Assembly (NCBI GenBank): GCA_964458705.1
Contig: CAYWKD010000020.1
Coordinates: 4,196 to 68,195, forward strand
From: JAAUTG01 sp964458705
GTDB taxonomy: Bacteria; Bacteroidota; Bacteroidia; Chitinophagales; Saprospiraceae
Length of the DNA stretch: 64,000 bases
Reading direction: 5' to 3'
The notes under the pieces were generated by a model. It was not told where the DNA came from and did not search any database. It saw only the letters and a program-made list of their open reading frames with translations. This document shows, piece after piece, positions 34,766-43,755 of the stretch (its first letter is position 1; every line of letters starts with the position of its first letter). The translations under genes and the position numbers were made by a program.

Positions 34766-35275
34766 ATGAACCAACCTATCATTAGCATCATCATGGGATC
34801 AGACTCTGACCTACCCATTATGCGCCAAGCCGCCGATGTGTTAAAGCAGTTTGAACTTCCTTTTGAATTGACTATTGTTTCAGCGCATCGCACTCCCGAT
34901 CGGATGTTTGATTTCGCCAAGACAGCCCATCAGCGAGGCATACGAGTCATTATTGCTGGAGCTGGTGGTGCAGCCCATCTACCAGGTATGGTGGCATCAC
35001 TATCGCCATTACCTATTATTGGAGTTCCGATCAAATCATCCAATTCTATTGATGGTTGGGATTCCATGCTTTCCATCCTTCAAATGCCGAATGGAGTACC
35101 CGTAGCCACCGTTGCAGTCAATGCTGCCCAAAATGCGGGTATATTAGCCGCCCAGATCATTGGTACAAGTGAACCAGCTATTCAACAAAGTGTTATTGCC
35201 TACAAAAAAGCACTGGCGGAAAGCGTAGCTAAAAAATATGAAAAACTGGAAGCAACTGGCTATGAGGCTTACTAA
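34766..35275 (+). CDS. purE: N5-carboxyaminoimidazole ribonucleotide mutase
   Basis: Class I PurE, converting N5-CAIR to CAIR in purine synthesis. The MGSDSDLPIMRQAADVL start, SAHRTPDRMFDFA with the catalytic His, and AGAGGAAHLPGMVAS are all present. The length of 169 aa is normal. It acts with PurK, whose gene is at 5011, far from here. It is preceded by a structured leader and followed by a response-regulator gene 135 nt downstream. Confidence 0.96.
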   Translation: MNQPIISIIMGSDSDLPIMRQAADVLKQFELPFELTIVSAHRTPDRMFDFAKTAHQRGIRVIIAGAGGAAHLPGMVASLSPLPIIGVPIKSSNSIDGWDSMLSILQMPNGVPVATVAVNAAQNAGILAAQIIGTSEPAIQQSVIAYKKALAESVAKKYEKLEATGYEAY

Positions 35276-35410
35276 GTAACGATCAAAGATATATCTGCTA
35301 CAGATAGAATAGCTCATTGATTTATGATGGCATCTGTTACACTAATAATGCCATGAGCTGCACACTAGACATGCACGATAAACAGTTTATTGAAACAAAG
35401 TCGTTACATC

Positions 35411-35824
35411 ATGAAAATACTTATCTGTGAAGATGAAGAAATACTGCTCACTGCTTTGCAGTTCAGAATGCGTAAAGTAGGGTACAAAGCAATTATTGCC
35501 AAAAATGGGCAGGAGGCTTTGGATATTTTTGAAAAAGAACAAATAGATTTAATAGTAGCTGATATTTTGATGCCTAAAATAACAGGGCTAGAACTCATCA
35601 AAAGAATAAGAAAGACTCAGCAGAGGCAAGTCCCAATCATCGTTATCTCACCGCTAGAACATGAGGAAGAAATATTAGAGGCATTTGCATTAGGTGCAGA
35701 TGATTTTGTAGCAAAACCTTTCAAGCCCAAAGAATTAATTCTACGCATCAAGCGTCTTTTTCAAGCGATTGAATTAGCAGAAAAACGTAAAAAAGACATA
35801 ATCACTGAAACAGATGACCAGTAA
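35411..35824 (+). CDS. Single-domain response regulator (receiver only)
   Basis: A receiver domain of 137 aa and nothing else. The acidic pocket (CEDEE, Asp8), phospho-acceptor Asp51 in VADILMPKITG, Ser80 and Lys102 (FVAKPF) are in place, so it should be phosphorylatable. The output must come from interaction with another protein, since there is no DNA-binding domain. The ATG at 35411 is used rather than 35390 because it directly starts MKILICEDEE. No histidine kinase is adjacent, though an orphan LytS-type kinase lies at 47651. HemJ follows 38 nt downstream. Confidence 0.88.
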   Translation: MKILICEDEEILLTALQFRMRKVGYKAIIAKNGQEALDIFEKEQIDLIVADILMPKITGLELIKRIRKTQQRQVPIIVISPLEHEEEILEAFALGADDFVAKPFKPKELILRIKRLFQAIELAEKRKKDIITETDDQ

Positions 35825-35862
35825 ACTGTTTAATGTTCTAATCAACAAAATATCATTAATCT

Positions 35863-36459
35863 ATGGTCAATGCGCTACTCTTTTTCAAAGCCTTACATGT
35901 TGTTGGTTTTGTTTCTTGGTTTGCAGGTTTGTTCTACTTAGTACGCATTTTTGTCTATTTCAGCGAAGCAGCACTAGAAGACGAACCCGAAAAAAGCATT
36001 CTTCAAAAGAACTTCGGCAAAATGCAATGGCGTGTCTATAAAATCATCTGCAACCCAGCTATGATGATAACATGGACAGTTGGACTCATTATGTTGGGTT
36101 TAGGACTATACTCCCCAACTGTTCCAAACTACCTATCTATTGAAAATGGTACGCCCGGATGGATGCACCTTAAGTTGTTACTGCTAGTTATAATGACGGG
36201 CTATCATGTTTGGTGTAAAAGCATCATCAAGCAACTTGAAAATGGGACAAATCAGTACACTCCTTTCCAATTTAGATTATTCAACGAACTGCCGACCCTA
36301 TTTTTAGTTTCTATTGCGTATGTCGCTGTTTACGGCAAGTTAGGGCAACTCAACTATTTGTATTTACTGATTGGAATTGCGCTATTCGGTTTATTAATTT
36401 ATAGGGGTGCAGTAGCTTACAAAAAGCGCAGGGAGGCATTGGCTCAAACTAACCAATAA
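35863..36459 (+). CDS. hemJ: Protoporphyrinogen oxidase HemJ (CopD-like membrane protein)
   Basis: Inner-membrane enzyme that oxidises protoporphyrinogen IX in haem synthesis. It has several membrane helices: FFKALHVVGFVSWFAGLFYL, MMITWTVGLIMLGLGL, LKLLLLVIMTGYHVW and two C-terminal ones. The conserved His in KALHVVG and Lys in MHLKLLLL match the haem-ligand positions known for HemJ. The length of 198 aa is usual. CopD-like is a possible generic annotation. It follows the response-regulator gene closely and converges with the FN3-like gene across a hairpin. Confidence 0.85.
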   Translation: MVNALLFFKALHVVGFVSWFAGLFYLVRIFVYFSEAALEDEPEKSILQKNFGKMQWRVYKIICNPAMMITWTVGLIMLGLGLYSPTVPNYLSIENGTPGWMHLKLLLLVIMTGYHVWCKSIIKQLENGTNQYTPFQFRLFNELPTLFLVSIAYVAVYGKLGQLNYLYLLIGIALFGLLIYRGAVAYKKRREALAQTNQ

Positions 36460-36469
36460 AAGAGCATAA

Positions 36470-36511
36470 GAGTTAGGATAATCCCAAACAACAAAGAAAC
36501 TATCCTAACTC
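36470..36511. terminator. Bidirectional terminator hairpin
   Basis: Perfect 11-bp inverted repeat (GAGTTAGGATA / TATCCTAACTC) with a 20-nt loop, between the stop of hemJ (+) and the stop of the fibronectin-like gene (-). Confidence 0.65.
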
Positions 36512-36519
36512 GAAAAGCA

Positions 36520-36954
36520 TTAATCACCAACTTTGTCGGTCTTGGTTGTGGTTGGCTTGGGAGTAGTTGTTGCCTTCAATACTTCTGAATAAGCAATTTC
36601 ACCAAGCTCATTTTCATACTTCAACCGATAAAAGTAAGGCTTATCTGCTTCCACTTTCTTGTCGTTGTAGTGGTAAGAAGTGAGCATTTCACTTGTACCC
36701 TCACCTTTTACTTCGTCAACCTTAATAAAATTCTCTTTATCAATACTTCTTTCAATATCGAAAGATTCGTTGTCTTTTTCCCAAACTGTAACCCAGGTAA
36801 TCTGGATGTGTTTTTTGTTGGGAATAACTTTGAAGCTGTGCAATTTTGTACTAGTCACGGATGTCATAGCAATGCTCAGTCCAGCTAGTATCAATACAAC
36901 TGTAGTTAAGATAGCCTTAGGGCTACTCTTCAGGTAGTTCAGCAAATGTCGCAT
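36520..36954 (-). CDS. Membrane-anchored fibronectin type III-like protein
   Basis: A 144-residue protein. It has an N-terminal signal anchor (AILTTVVLILAGLSIAMTSV) and a beta-sandwich-like domain containing HIQITWVTVWEKDNESFDIE, a YHYNDKK strand and PYFYRLKYENELGEIAYSEV, which looks like a fibronectin type III fold. The tail is Thr/Pro/Lys-rich (TTTPKPTTTKTDKVGD). Function is unknown; such domains usually bind proteins or carbohydrates. It is transcribed from the same spacer as the OmpA-domain gene, divergently. Confidence 0.75.
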   Translation of the reverse strand: MRHLLNYLKSSPKAILTTVVLILAGLSIAMTSVTSTKLHSFKVIPNKKHIQITWVTVWEKDNESFDIERSIDKENFIKVDEVKGEGTSEMLTSYHYNDKKVEADKPYFYRLKYENELGEIAYSEVLKATTTPKPTTTKTDKVGD

Positions 36955-37150
36955 AAAGTAAATATTTTTTAATTTAAAAATGATACCTATTGATCTACAA
37001 ACTAGAACACATAAGTATTTATTTAATACAAATATAAAGATTAAATTAATACTTCGCAGAAAAATATATCTAAGATGCTACTCAAAATCCAAATTTTTCA
37101 ATCACAAATGCTGAGACAAGCACAATCACACACTATCTATATTCATAACT

Positions 37151-37183
37151 TTTGATTAACCTTTCGTTAGTTTTGTATCTTTG
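37151..37183 (+). promoter_or_regulatory. Promoter of the OmpA-domain gene
   Basis: TTTG at 37151-37154 and TATCTTTG at 37176-37183 match the Bacteroidota -33/-7 consensus (TTTG, TAnnTTTG) with a 21-nt spacer. It is the best promoter match in the window and would give a leader of about 70 nt. Confidence 0.65.
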
Positions 37184-37192
37184 ACTTGACGA

Positions 37193-37213
37193 CTCACAAA
37201 AATATTTTGTGAG
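37193..37213 (+). repeat. 5' leader hairpin of the OmpA-domain gene
   Basis: Perfect 9-bp stem (CTCACAAAA / TTTTGTGAG) with a 3-nt loop, just downstream of the predicted transcription start. It lies at the very 5' end of the predicted mRNA, where such hairpins can protect transcripts. Confidence 0.5.
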
Positions 37214-37258
37214 GCTATCAAATCTATTTACATTTAGATTCGAAATAAACTAATCATT

Positions 37259-38122
37259 ATGAGAGCATTTCTCATTTTTCTACTCTTCATCCTGTATGCC
37301 ATCGGAGCTAGATGGTATTATGTTTGCCAAATCAAGGGTTTATGTGAAGAAACAGGACGTCCTACAACATTAACTTTATCAGATGAAGCAGGCAAGACAA
37401 TATTAAAAGACTACGAAGAATTTTACTTTGAACCTACAAAAATCAGTCCTGAACTATCAGAAGATAATGTGGCATTTTTAGATGGAGTGGCAGAATATTT
37501 AAAAAACACGGATAGTCAAAACCTAACCATCACAGGCTTTTATCGCCCGAGTGAGCAAAATATTACTTCGGGATATTTTGAAAATATTGGTGTAGCACGA
37601 GCAGATCGAATTCGCTCTTTACTGATAAGAAGAGGAATTGATGAAGATAGAATGACTTTAGACTATACAGAAACAAATACAGAAGCACTCACCGAGCCAA
37701 TAGATTTTCGTTCTTTCAATGCAACTAAACCTACTGAATTTGATAAAACGGCTTTCGTATTTACGAACATGACTTATTCTGATGCCAATTTTGAATACAA
37801 CTCAGCGGACTTTCAGCCAGGTGAGCAGTTCAAGGCTTATGCAGATTCTGTTGGTACTTATCTGAATCTCAATCCAAATAAATCTTTGATTATTGTAGGG
37901 CATACAGATAGCATAGGCAGTGATGCTTACAATGATCCGCTAGGTCTAAAACGAGCGGAGAATGCAAGAGGATATTTTATTGAAGTACTAGAAGTTGAGA
38001 ATCCAATTACAGTACAAACAATGGGGAAAAAAAGACCTGTCGCTCCTAACTCCAATCCTAACGGAACCGACAATCCCGAAGGACGCCAAAAAAATCGTCG
38101 CGTAAATTTTATTATTGAATAG
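37259..38122 (+). CDS. OmpA-family protein with two OmpA-like domains
   Basis: An N-terminal membrane anchor (AFLIFLLFILYAIGARWYY) is followed by two copies of an OmpA-like peptidoglycan-binding fold. The first (about 70-140) has LTITGFYRPSEQ and ARADRIRSLLIRRGIDEDRM but lacks the canonical GHTD. The second (about 190-287) has LIIVGHTDSIGSDAYND, LKRAENARGYF and the C-terminal NPEGRQKNRRVNFIIE. It probably links the membrane to peptidoglycan. It is 77 nt upstream of the coiled-coil helix-hairpin-helix gene, separated by a weak hairpin. Confidence 0.85.
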   Translation: MRAFLIFLLFILYAIGARWYYVCQIKGLCEETGRPTTLTLSDEAGKTILKDYEEFYFEPTKISPELSEDNVAFLDGVAEYLKNTDSQNLTITGFYRPSEQNITSGYFENIGVARADRIRSLLIRRGIDEDRMTLDYTETNTEALTEPIDFRSFNATKPTEFDKTAFVFTNMTYSDANFEYNSADFQPGEQFKAYADSVGTYLNLNPNKSLIIVGHTDSIGSDAYNDPLGLKRAENARGYFIEVLEVENPITVQTMGKKRPVAPNSNPNGTDNPEGRQKNRRVNFIIE

Positions 38123-38133
38123 CAAAAAATTAA

Positions 38134-38175
38134 TTTAGTCTAATAAATGCTATTTATTGCTTTTATCAGACTAAA
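38134..38175 (+). terminator. Weak hairpin between OmpA-domain and coiled-coil genes
   Basis: An 8-bp stem (TTTAGTCT / AGACTAAA) extended inward past one mismatch by AT pairs, 12 nt after the OmpA-domain stop codon. There is no T tract, so it may only reduce read-through into the next gene. Confidence 0.35.
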
Positions 38176-38199
38176 CTTACTGCTTGACTCTTATACATT

Positions 38200-39396
38200 A
38201 TGGAAAACATTAATTTTAATGACATTGATTTATTCGCCCGATTAACGAGCGAAGATAGCTTAGCCATTCTCCTCTTTTTGTTAGGAGCTTATCTCTTAGG
38301 GTTCTTGACTGGTTGGGTTGCGAGAGGCAGAAAAGTCAGAACCCTGAAAAAAGAAGTAAAAGCTAAGGAAACTGCCCTCCAAGAGCAGCAGTCCAAGTTG
38401 GACGAGTTGCATAGTGAAATGCAGAAAAAAGAGGAAGACTTGAAAAAAGTGAAGCTAGATTTAGACGATGCTTACACAAGACATCAAGTCTTAGAAACGG
38501 ATAAACGTCAATTAGAAATAGATAGAGATACAATCATCGACGACCACAGAAAGCTAAAAACGAGCAATCAAGCCTATGCAGATACTATTGAAGACCTACA
38601 GGCTCAGGTAGCCAATATGAGAGAGCAAGAAAGGCAGCTAGTCGCTCAACTACAACAAACCAAAAACAACAGTGGAGATGTCGCTCAACTGCAGCAACTT
38701 TACAACGCTACCCTCAACAAATTAGGTACATTAGAAGAAAAAGTTAATCGTTTAGAGATGGACAATACTAGCCTGCGTTCTGGTCTAAAGCAAGATAAGA
38801 ACCTTGCTCCTGATAGCTTTGATGAACAAAACATCTTAGCAAGACTAAGTGACAAAGCGATCCTATCGCAGCGTATCGAACCAAGCCCTGAGCTTCTTAA
38901 AAATGACTTGACGCTCATCAATGGCATCGGTCCTTTTATTGAGAAAAAACTCAATAGCATTGGAATTGGTACTTATGCAGATATAGCTAGTTGGTCAGAT
39001 GCTGATATTGAACGAGTAACGAAAGATATTCAGTTCTTTCCTGGAAGAATAAAACAGGACAACTGGGTCGGGCAGGCGGAAGCTCTGCAAAAAAAGGCGA
39101 AAACTCCACAAGACATTTTGCAAGAGAGCCTTGGCGAAAACGATCCGAAAAATTTAAAAATCATCGAAGGCATAGGTCCTAAAACAGAAGCTGTATTAAA
39201 AGAAGGTGGAATTCGTAACTGGGTAGAACTAGCCAATGCTGATGTAGAACAATTAAAAGCAATTCTAAAAGCACAAGGCACACCTTACGACATGCTCAAT
39301 CCATCTACTTGGCCAGAACAAGCGCGACTAGCCGCCAACGCAGAGTGGGACAGATTGAAACAATACCAAGATTATTTGATTGGAGGAATAGAATAA
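38200..39396 (+). CDS. Membrane-anchored coiled-coil protein with two helix-hairpin-helix domains
   Basis: The 398-residue protein has one N-terminal membrane helix (LAILLFLLGAYLLGFLTGW, about 24-42), then a long charged coiled coil (about 45-195: KKEVKAKETALQEQQSKLDE and onward) and two helix-hairpin-helix-like domains. The first contains LTLINGIGPFIEKKLNSIGI (near 238-257) and the second LKIIEGIGPKTEAVLKEGGI (near 326-345). Such domains bind DNA or proteins. A membrane-tethered protein of this form could connect envelope and nucleic acid, but that is inference. It lies behind the OmpA-domain gene and may be in the same operon. Confidence 0.82.
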   Translation: MENINFNDIDLFARLTSEDSLAILLFLLGAYLLGFLTGWVARGRKVRTLKKEVKAKETALQEQQSKLDELHSEMQKKEEDLKKVKLDLDDAYTRHQVLETDKRQLEIDRDTIIDDHRKLKTSNQAYADTIEDLQAQVANMREQERQLVAQLQQTKNNSGDVAQLQQLYNATLNKLGTLEEKVNRLEMDNTSLRSGLKQDKNLAPDSFDEQNILARLSDKAILSQRIEPSPELLKNDLTLINGIGPFIEKKLNSIGIGTYADIASWSDADIERVTKDIQFFPGRIKQDNWVGQAEALQKKAKTPQDILQESLGENDPKNLKIIEGIGPKTEAVLKEGGIRNWVELANADVEQLKAILKAQGTPYDMLNPSTWPEQARLAANAEWDRLKQYQDYLIGGIE

Positions 39397-39516
39397 AAAT
39401 TCATATCCTCAAGCATAAAAAAGTATCGAACAACGAATCCACTGTTCTTTTCGGTATCTAACAATAGCAGAAAAATAGTGCTGCCCACAATGTTAATTAC
39501 TCAAAACAAAAAAGAT

Positions 39517-41544
39517 ATGACATTACGAACCCAACTTTTTCTATTTATTCTATTGCTTTCTACTGCTACAACTGCCCAAGAATTACCTCCATTTACTAGT
39601 ATGGACGTCTTTGAATTAGAATGGGTCAACAATCCTGCCATCTCTCCAAATGGTCAACAAATAGTGTATCAACGAGGCAGTATGGATATCATGAACGACA
39701 GGCGTCAATATCGACTTTGGATCACTAATATAGAGGGTACAGAACATCAAAAACTGACCAGCAGTGATGTTTCAGAAGGCAGTGCATCGTGGTCTCCATC
39801 TGGAGATAGAATAGCGTTTACAAGCTCAACCGATCAAGGCAGCGAGTTATTTATCTACTGGCTTAAAAGCCAAAAAATAGCCCGAATTTCTCAACTACCC
39901 AATGCTCCTTCAGGGCTTTCTTGGTCACCCGATGGTAAGCACATTGCCTTTTCCATGTTTGTAGATGGCTCGGAACGCTCTTTTGTAAAGCCACACGCCA
40001 AGCCTAAAGGTGCTAAATGGGCAGATGCTCCTAGAGTAACCACTCGATTGAAGCACGAACGAGATGGATCGGGGTACATGCGTCCCGGATTTTCACACTT
40101 ATTTATTATACCAGCCGATGGGGGCAGTGCTAGACAAATTACTTCAGGCGATTTCAATCATGGTGGCACCCCAGTTTGGTCAAACGATGGAGAACATTTA
40201 TTTTTCGTATCCAACAGAAATGAGAATTGGGAATACGACTTCCGAAATTCAGAGATTTACAGTGTAAAGGTACAGTCAGGCGATATTAAAGCCTTAACAG
40301 ATCGGCAAGGTCCCGACTCCGATATTGCGCTTTCTCCTGATGGCAAAACTATTGCTTACAAAGGCTATGACGATAAGGTACAAACTTATCAGATCACGCA
40401 CCTTTACACAATGAATATAGATGGAACGAACAAAAAAGAAATATCATTTGACCTAGACCGCAGCATATCTAGTTTAGTTTGGTCAGCAGACGGCAAAGGC
40501 ATCTACTTTCAATATGACGACGAGGGAAATACAAAGATCGGCTACACAGATCTGGCTGGCAACATACAGACTATTGCCAGTAATCTAGGAGGTACAGGCA
40601 TTGGAAGACCTTACGGCGGTGGTTCATTTTCTGTAGCCAATAATAATGTAATTGCTTATACACACACTACGCCGAGTCATCCTTCTGAATTAGCAATTAT
40701 CAAAAAAGGAGATAAAACAGAAACGTTACTCCTATCCCTAAATGAAGATATACTTGGACAACGCCAACTAGGAAAAGTGGAAGAAATTTGGTATAAATCC
40801 TCATTTGATGGTCGTTCCATTCAGGGCTGGATTGTAAAGCCTCCTTTCTTTAATGCCAGTCAGCAGTACCCTTTACTGGTTGAAAATCATGGTGGGCCAA
40901 TTTCTAATTATGGTGATCGCTTCTCTCCAGAAATGCAGTTGTACGCTACAGCGGGCTTTGTCGTTTTCTATCCTAACCCTAGAGGTAGCACTAGTTATGG
41001 TGAGGAATTTGGTAATTTACTTTATCACAATTACCCAGGTGAGGACTATAACGATGTAATGGATGGCGTGGATGTTATGCTTGAAAAAGGTTATGTTTCA
41101 AAAGACAGCTTATTTGTAACAGGAGGCAGTGCTGGTGGTATTATGACGGCTTGGATGATTGGGAAGAACAATCGATTCAGAGCAGCAGCCGTAGTGAAAC
41201 CTGTTATGAACTGGATCAGCAAAACATTAGTAGCGGATAACTACTACGGCTATGCTAACAGTCGCTTTCCCGGACAGCCTTGGGAAAATTGGCAAGATTA
41301 CTGGTCATTTTCACCTTTATCTTTAGTCGGCAATATCGAAACCCCTACGCTAGTAATGGTTGGCATGTCTGACCTAAGAACACCAACTTCAGAAGCAAAA
41401 CAACTTTACCATGCTTTGAAATTGAGAAGAGTAGAAACAGCATTGATAGAAATACCAAACGCTTATCACTTTATCGCTAATCGTCCAAGTCAATTAATTA
41501 CTAAAATTGAACATATAATAGCTTGGTTCAACCAGTATAGATAA
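39517..41544 (+). CDS. S9-family prolyl oligopeptidase-like peptidase, exported
   Basis: Serine peptidase of the acylaminoacyl/dipeptidyl peptidase type. It has a signal peptide ending near TATTAQELP, an N-terminal beta-propeller with WSPSGDRIAFTSS and WSPDGKHIAFSM blades, and a C-terminal alpha/beta-hydrolase domain. The nucleophile is in VTGGSAGGIMTAWM, the Asp in GMSDLRTPTSEA and the His in PNAYHFIANRP. It starts at 39517 because the signal peptide begins there; a frame from 39478 adds 13 hydrophilic residues. The length of 675 aa is normal. It likely degrades peptides in the periplasm. Confidence 0.92.
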   Translation: MTLRTQLFLFILLLSTATTAQELPPFTSMDVFELEWVNNPAISPNGQQIVYQRGSMDIMNDRRQYRLWITNIEGTEHQKLTSSDVSEGSASWSPSGDRIAFTSSTDQGSELFIYWLKSQKIARISQLPNAPSGLSWSPDGKHIAFSMFVDGSERSFVKPHAKPKGAKWADAPRVTTRLKHERDGSGYMRPGFSHLFIIPADGGSARQITSGDFNHGGTPVWSNDGEHLFFVSNRNENWEYDFRNSEIYSVKVQSGDIKALTDRQGPDSDIALSPDGKTIAYKGYDDKVQTYQITHLYTMNIDGTNKKEISFDLDRSISSLVWSADGKGIYFQYDDEGNTKIGYTDLAGNIQTIASNLGGTGIGRPYGGGSFSVANNNVIAYTHTTPSHPSELAIIKKGDKTETLLLSLNEDILGQRQLGKVEEIWYKSSFDGRSIQGWIVKPPFFNASQQYPLLVENHGGPISNYGDRFSPEMQLYATAGFVVFYPNPRGSTSYGEEFGNLLYHNYPGEDYNDVMDGVDVMLEKGYVSKDSLFVTGGSAGGIMTAWMIGKNNRFRAAAVVKPVMNWISKTLVADNYYGYANSRFPGQPWENWQDYWSFSPLSLVGNIETPTLVMVGMSDLRTPTSEAKQLYHALKLRRVETALIEIPNAYHFIANRPSQLITKIEHIIAWFNQYR

Positions 41545-41596
41545 GAACTAATCTTCGGATAATCAAATACTTAACAGCAATTAAGTAATGGATGAA

Positions 41597-41627
41597 GCAT
41601 TAGATTCAGGATCAATGAATCTAATGC
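41597..41627. terminator. Bidirectional terminator hairpin
   Basis: Perfect 11-bp inverted repeat (GCATTAGATTC / GAATCTAATGC) with a 9-nt loop, between the stops of the S9 peptidase (+) and the helicase (-). Confidence 0.65.
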
Positions 41628-41635
41628 GGAACGCA

Positions 41636-43540
41636 CTAAAGTTCACTTTGCACCATCAACTCCCAAGCTGTACGATAGGCTCCTACTGATTCACAAAAAC
41701 TCAGGAAGTCATTATAGAATGAATCACCGCCAATAGTAGCACTATCACCGACTATGACAAGTTTCTTCCTTGCTCTTGTCATGGCAACATTCATGCGGCG
41801 ATAGTCCTTTAGGAAACCGATTTCTCCTTTTCGATTAGAGCGCACTAAAGAAATATACACCACATCTCGCTCTTGCCCTTGAAAGCCATCAATAGTGTCA
41901 ATAGTAAGTGCAACATCCTGCAAGCGAGAGTCTTCTTGAACAGTTTCTCTTATGTGAATAACCTGCTCTCTGTAAGGCGAAATGATGGCAATAGAGGGTT
42001 GACTTTCTTGGGTTTCCTCCAGCAATAAATAAAGATGTTCGCAGAGAATCTGGAACTCATCTGGATTGTAACGACTCTTGTATTCTGGATTGATCTTTTC
42101 ATCAAAACCACAGCCAACGGTATCAATGAACTCAACAGGACGATCATCTTTCACTTCTAAGCGATGCGTTTTTACGCTTTCGTCCGCTTTCAAGATGCCA
42201 TCATAAAATCGTTGATTAGAAAACTGCATAATCTGCTCATTCATTCGGTATTGAGTATCTAAAAAGTTGACCGAAGGCAAGCGTAGTAAACTTTTTTCAA
42301 TCAACGTTACATCAAAGCCTCCCTTTTTGGCTTCTTTTGACTTAATGGTAGGAGGCAATTGAAATGGATCACCTGCTAGAACTACTCTTGATGCCCTTGT
42401 TATAGGAATCCAAGTAGCAGGTTCTAAGGCTTGTGCAGCTTCATCAATCACGACTGTCCGAAACTTTAATCCCGAAAGCATGGGATGTACCGATCCGACT
42501 AGGGTACAAGTAATAACCTGTGCACTAGTAAGAATTTGATCGAGCAACCTTTCTTCCAACTGTGTTGCCCAGCTCGAAAGTTCCTTAGCTTCTTTTAAAT
42601 AGGCGCGCCGCTCGGCTTGCTGTACTCTATTGTATTTTCTTCGCAATCGCCATGCTTTTCTTCTATTTTCAGCAGCTTCTAGGCGAATTTTCTTGATATG
42701 TCTGTTGTCTGGATGTCTTGAAACTCTAACATCTAAAGTGTGATTCAATAAATTTTCATCTACCCTAGAAATATTACCAATCCGAACGACATTCAATCCA
42801 GCATCTGCCAAACGCTCGGTCAACAGATCAACGGCAGTATTACTTGGTGCTGTTACTAGAACAGTATGCTCAGTTTTACACAGTTCCCGAATGGCATAAA
42901 CGAGCGTGGTTGTCTTTCCTGTTCCCGGAGGACCGTGAACTATGGATACATCTCTAGATGACAATATGTTACGCACTGCTTCATTTTGAGAATCATTCAG
43001 TTCAGAAGTATAGAAAGAAGAAAGACCAGTCGCTTGTGGCGATTTTTCACCTAGAAAAATAGAACGCAATTCAGCCAAACGATCTCCTTTTGCCTTACTG
43101 ACCTTATCTAGTGCTTTACGCATTTCTTCATAAGTGCGAGAATCAAAAAGCAGTTCAATTCCACATTCATGAATGATCCAGTTAGGGGGGTCTTCAGCAT
43201 TCAGAATGATTTTCATTTTGTGCTTATCAATGTAGTCAATCACACCTGAACGCTCTGGATGAAAAATGCGTGGGCGAGCGGTAAAAAAATTGACTACTTT
43301 CCCAGCTCTGAACTTGTGGGGTTGATTGAGTTGCTTTGTTCTTTCTAAAACAATGAATGCTCTATCTCCGAAGGTATAACCCGTTTTTAAAATATTCACA
43401 GGATGCCAGCAAAATCCTTTAGTGATGCGTTCTTCAATAGGTAAACTTTGAATCATTTTCTTAAAAAAATCAAAATCCGCCTCTTTTTCCAACTTTAGGA
43501 GTTTTTCTAATTGCTCAAACTCTGCGATATGCTCCTCCAT
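41636..43540 (-). CDS. UPF1-like superfamily 1 helicase
   Basis: A 634-residue SF1B DNA/RNA helicase of the UPF1/IGHMBP2 type. Walker A is VHGPPGTGKTTTLVYAI, motif II is VVIDEAAQALEPA, motif III contains VVLAGDPFQLPPT, and motifs V/VI are TIDGFQGQERDVVYISLVRS and NVAMTRARKKLVIVGD. A basic helical insert between Walker A and motif II (RRKAWRLRRKYNRVQQ and around) matches the stalk of this family. There is no signal or nuclease domain. It could act on DNA or RNA; I cannot choose. It converges with the S9 peptidase gene. Confidence 0.92.
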   Translation of the reverse strand: MEEHIAEFEQLEKLLKLEKEADFDFFKKMIQSLPIEERITKGFCWHPVNILKTGYTFGDRAFIVLERTKQLNQPHKFRAGKVVNFFTARPRIFHPERSGVIDYIDKHKMKIILNAEDPPNWIIHECGIELLFDSRTYEEMRKALDKVSKAKGDRLAELRSIFLGEKSPQATGLSSFYTSELNDSQNEAVRNILSSRDVSIVHGPPGTGKTTTLVYAIRELCKTEHTVLVTAPSNTAVDLLTERLADAGLNVVRIGNISRVDENLLNHTLDVRVSRHPDNRHIKKIRLEAAENRRKAWRLRRKYNRVQQAERRAYLKEAKELSSWATQLEERLLDQILTSAQVITCTLVGSVHPMLSGLKFRTVVIDEAAQALEPATWIPITRASRVVLAGDPFQLPPTIKSKEAKKGGFDVTLIEKSLLRLPSVNFLDTQYRMNEQIMQFSNQRFYDGILKADESVKTHRLEVKDDRPVEFIDTVGCGFDEKINPEYKSRYNPDEFQILCEHLYLLLEETQESQPSIAIISPYREQVIHIRETVQEDSRLQDVALTIDTIDGFQGQERDVVYISLVRSNRKGEIGFLKDYRRMNVAMTRARKKLVIVGDSATIGGDSFYNDFLSFCESVGAYRTAWELMVQSEL

Positions 43541-43755
43541 TTTTATTCGCTCTTTAGTATATCTGGGAAAATTAATGCTTTGCGACCTCTAGAACCTTTG
43601 CACTCAAATTAGACAGACACCTATATTGTCATTTAGACACAAAATACATTGAATAGTTGCCCAGTAAGTACATGGAGACAACTACTAATTGGTTTATTAG
43701 TTTATAGAAAACGAATTAGAATTTGAATAATCGTTTTTTTATCCACAATAAGAAT

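Larger units (their letters stand above)
36955..37258. other. Divergent intergenic region
   Basis: A 304-nt spacer between the fibronectin-like gene (-) and the OmpA-domain gene (+). Apart from the promoter and 5' hairpin listed separately near its right end, I see only AT-rich sequence. Confidence 0.5.
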
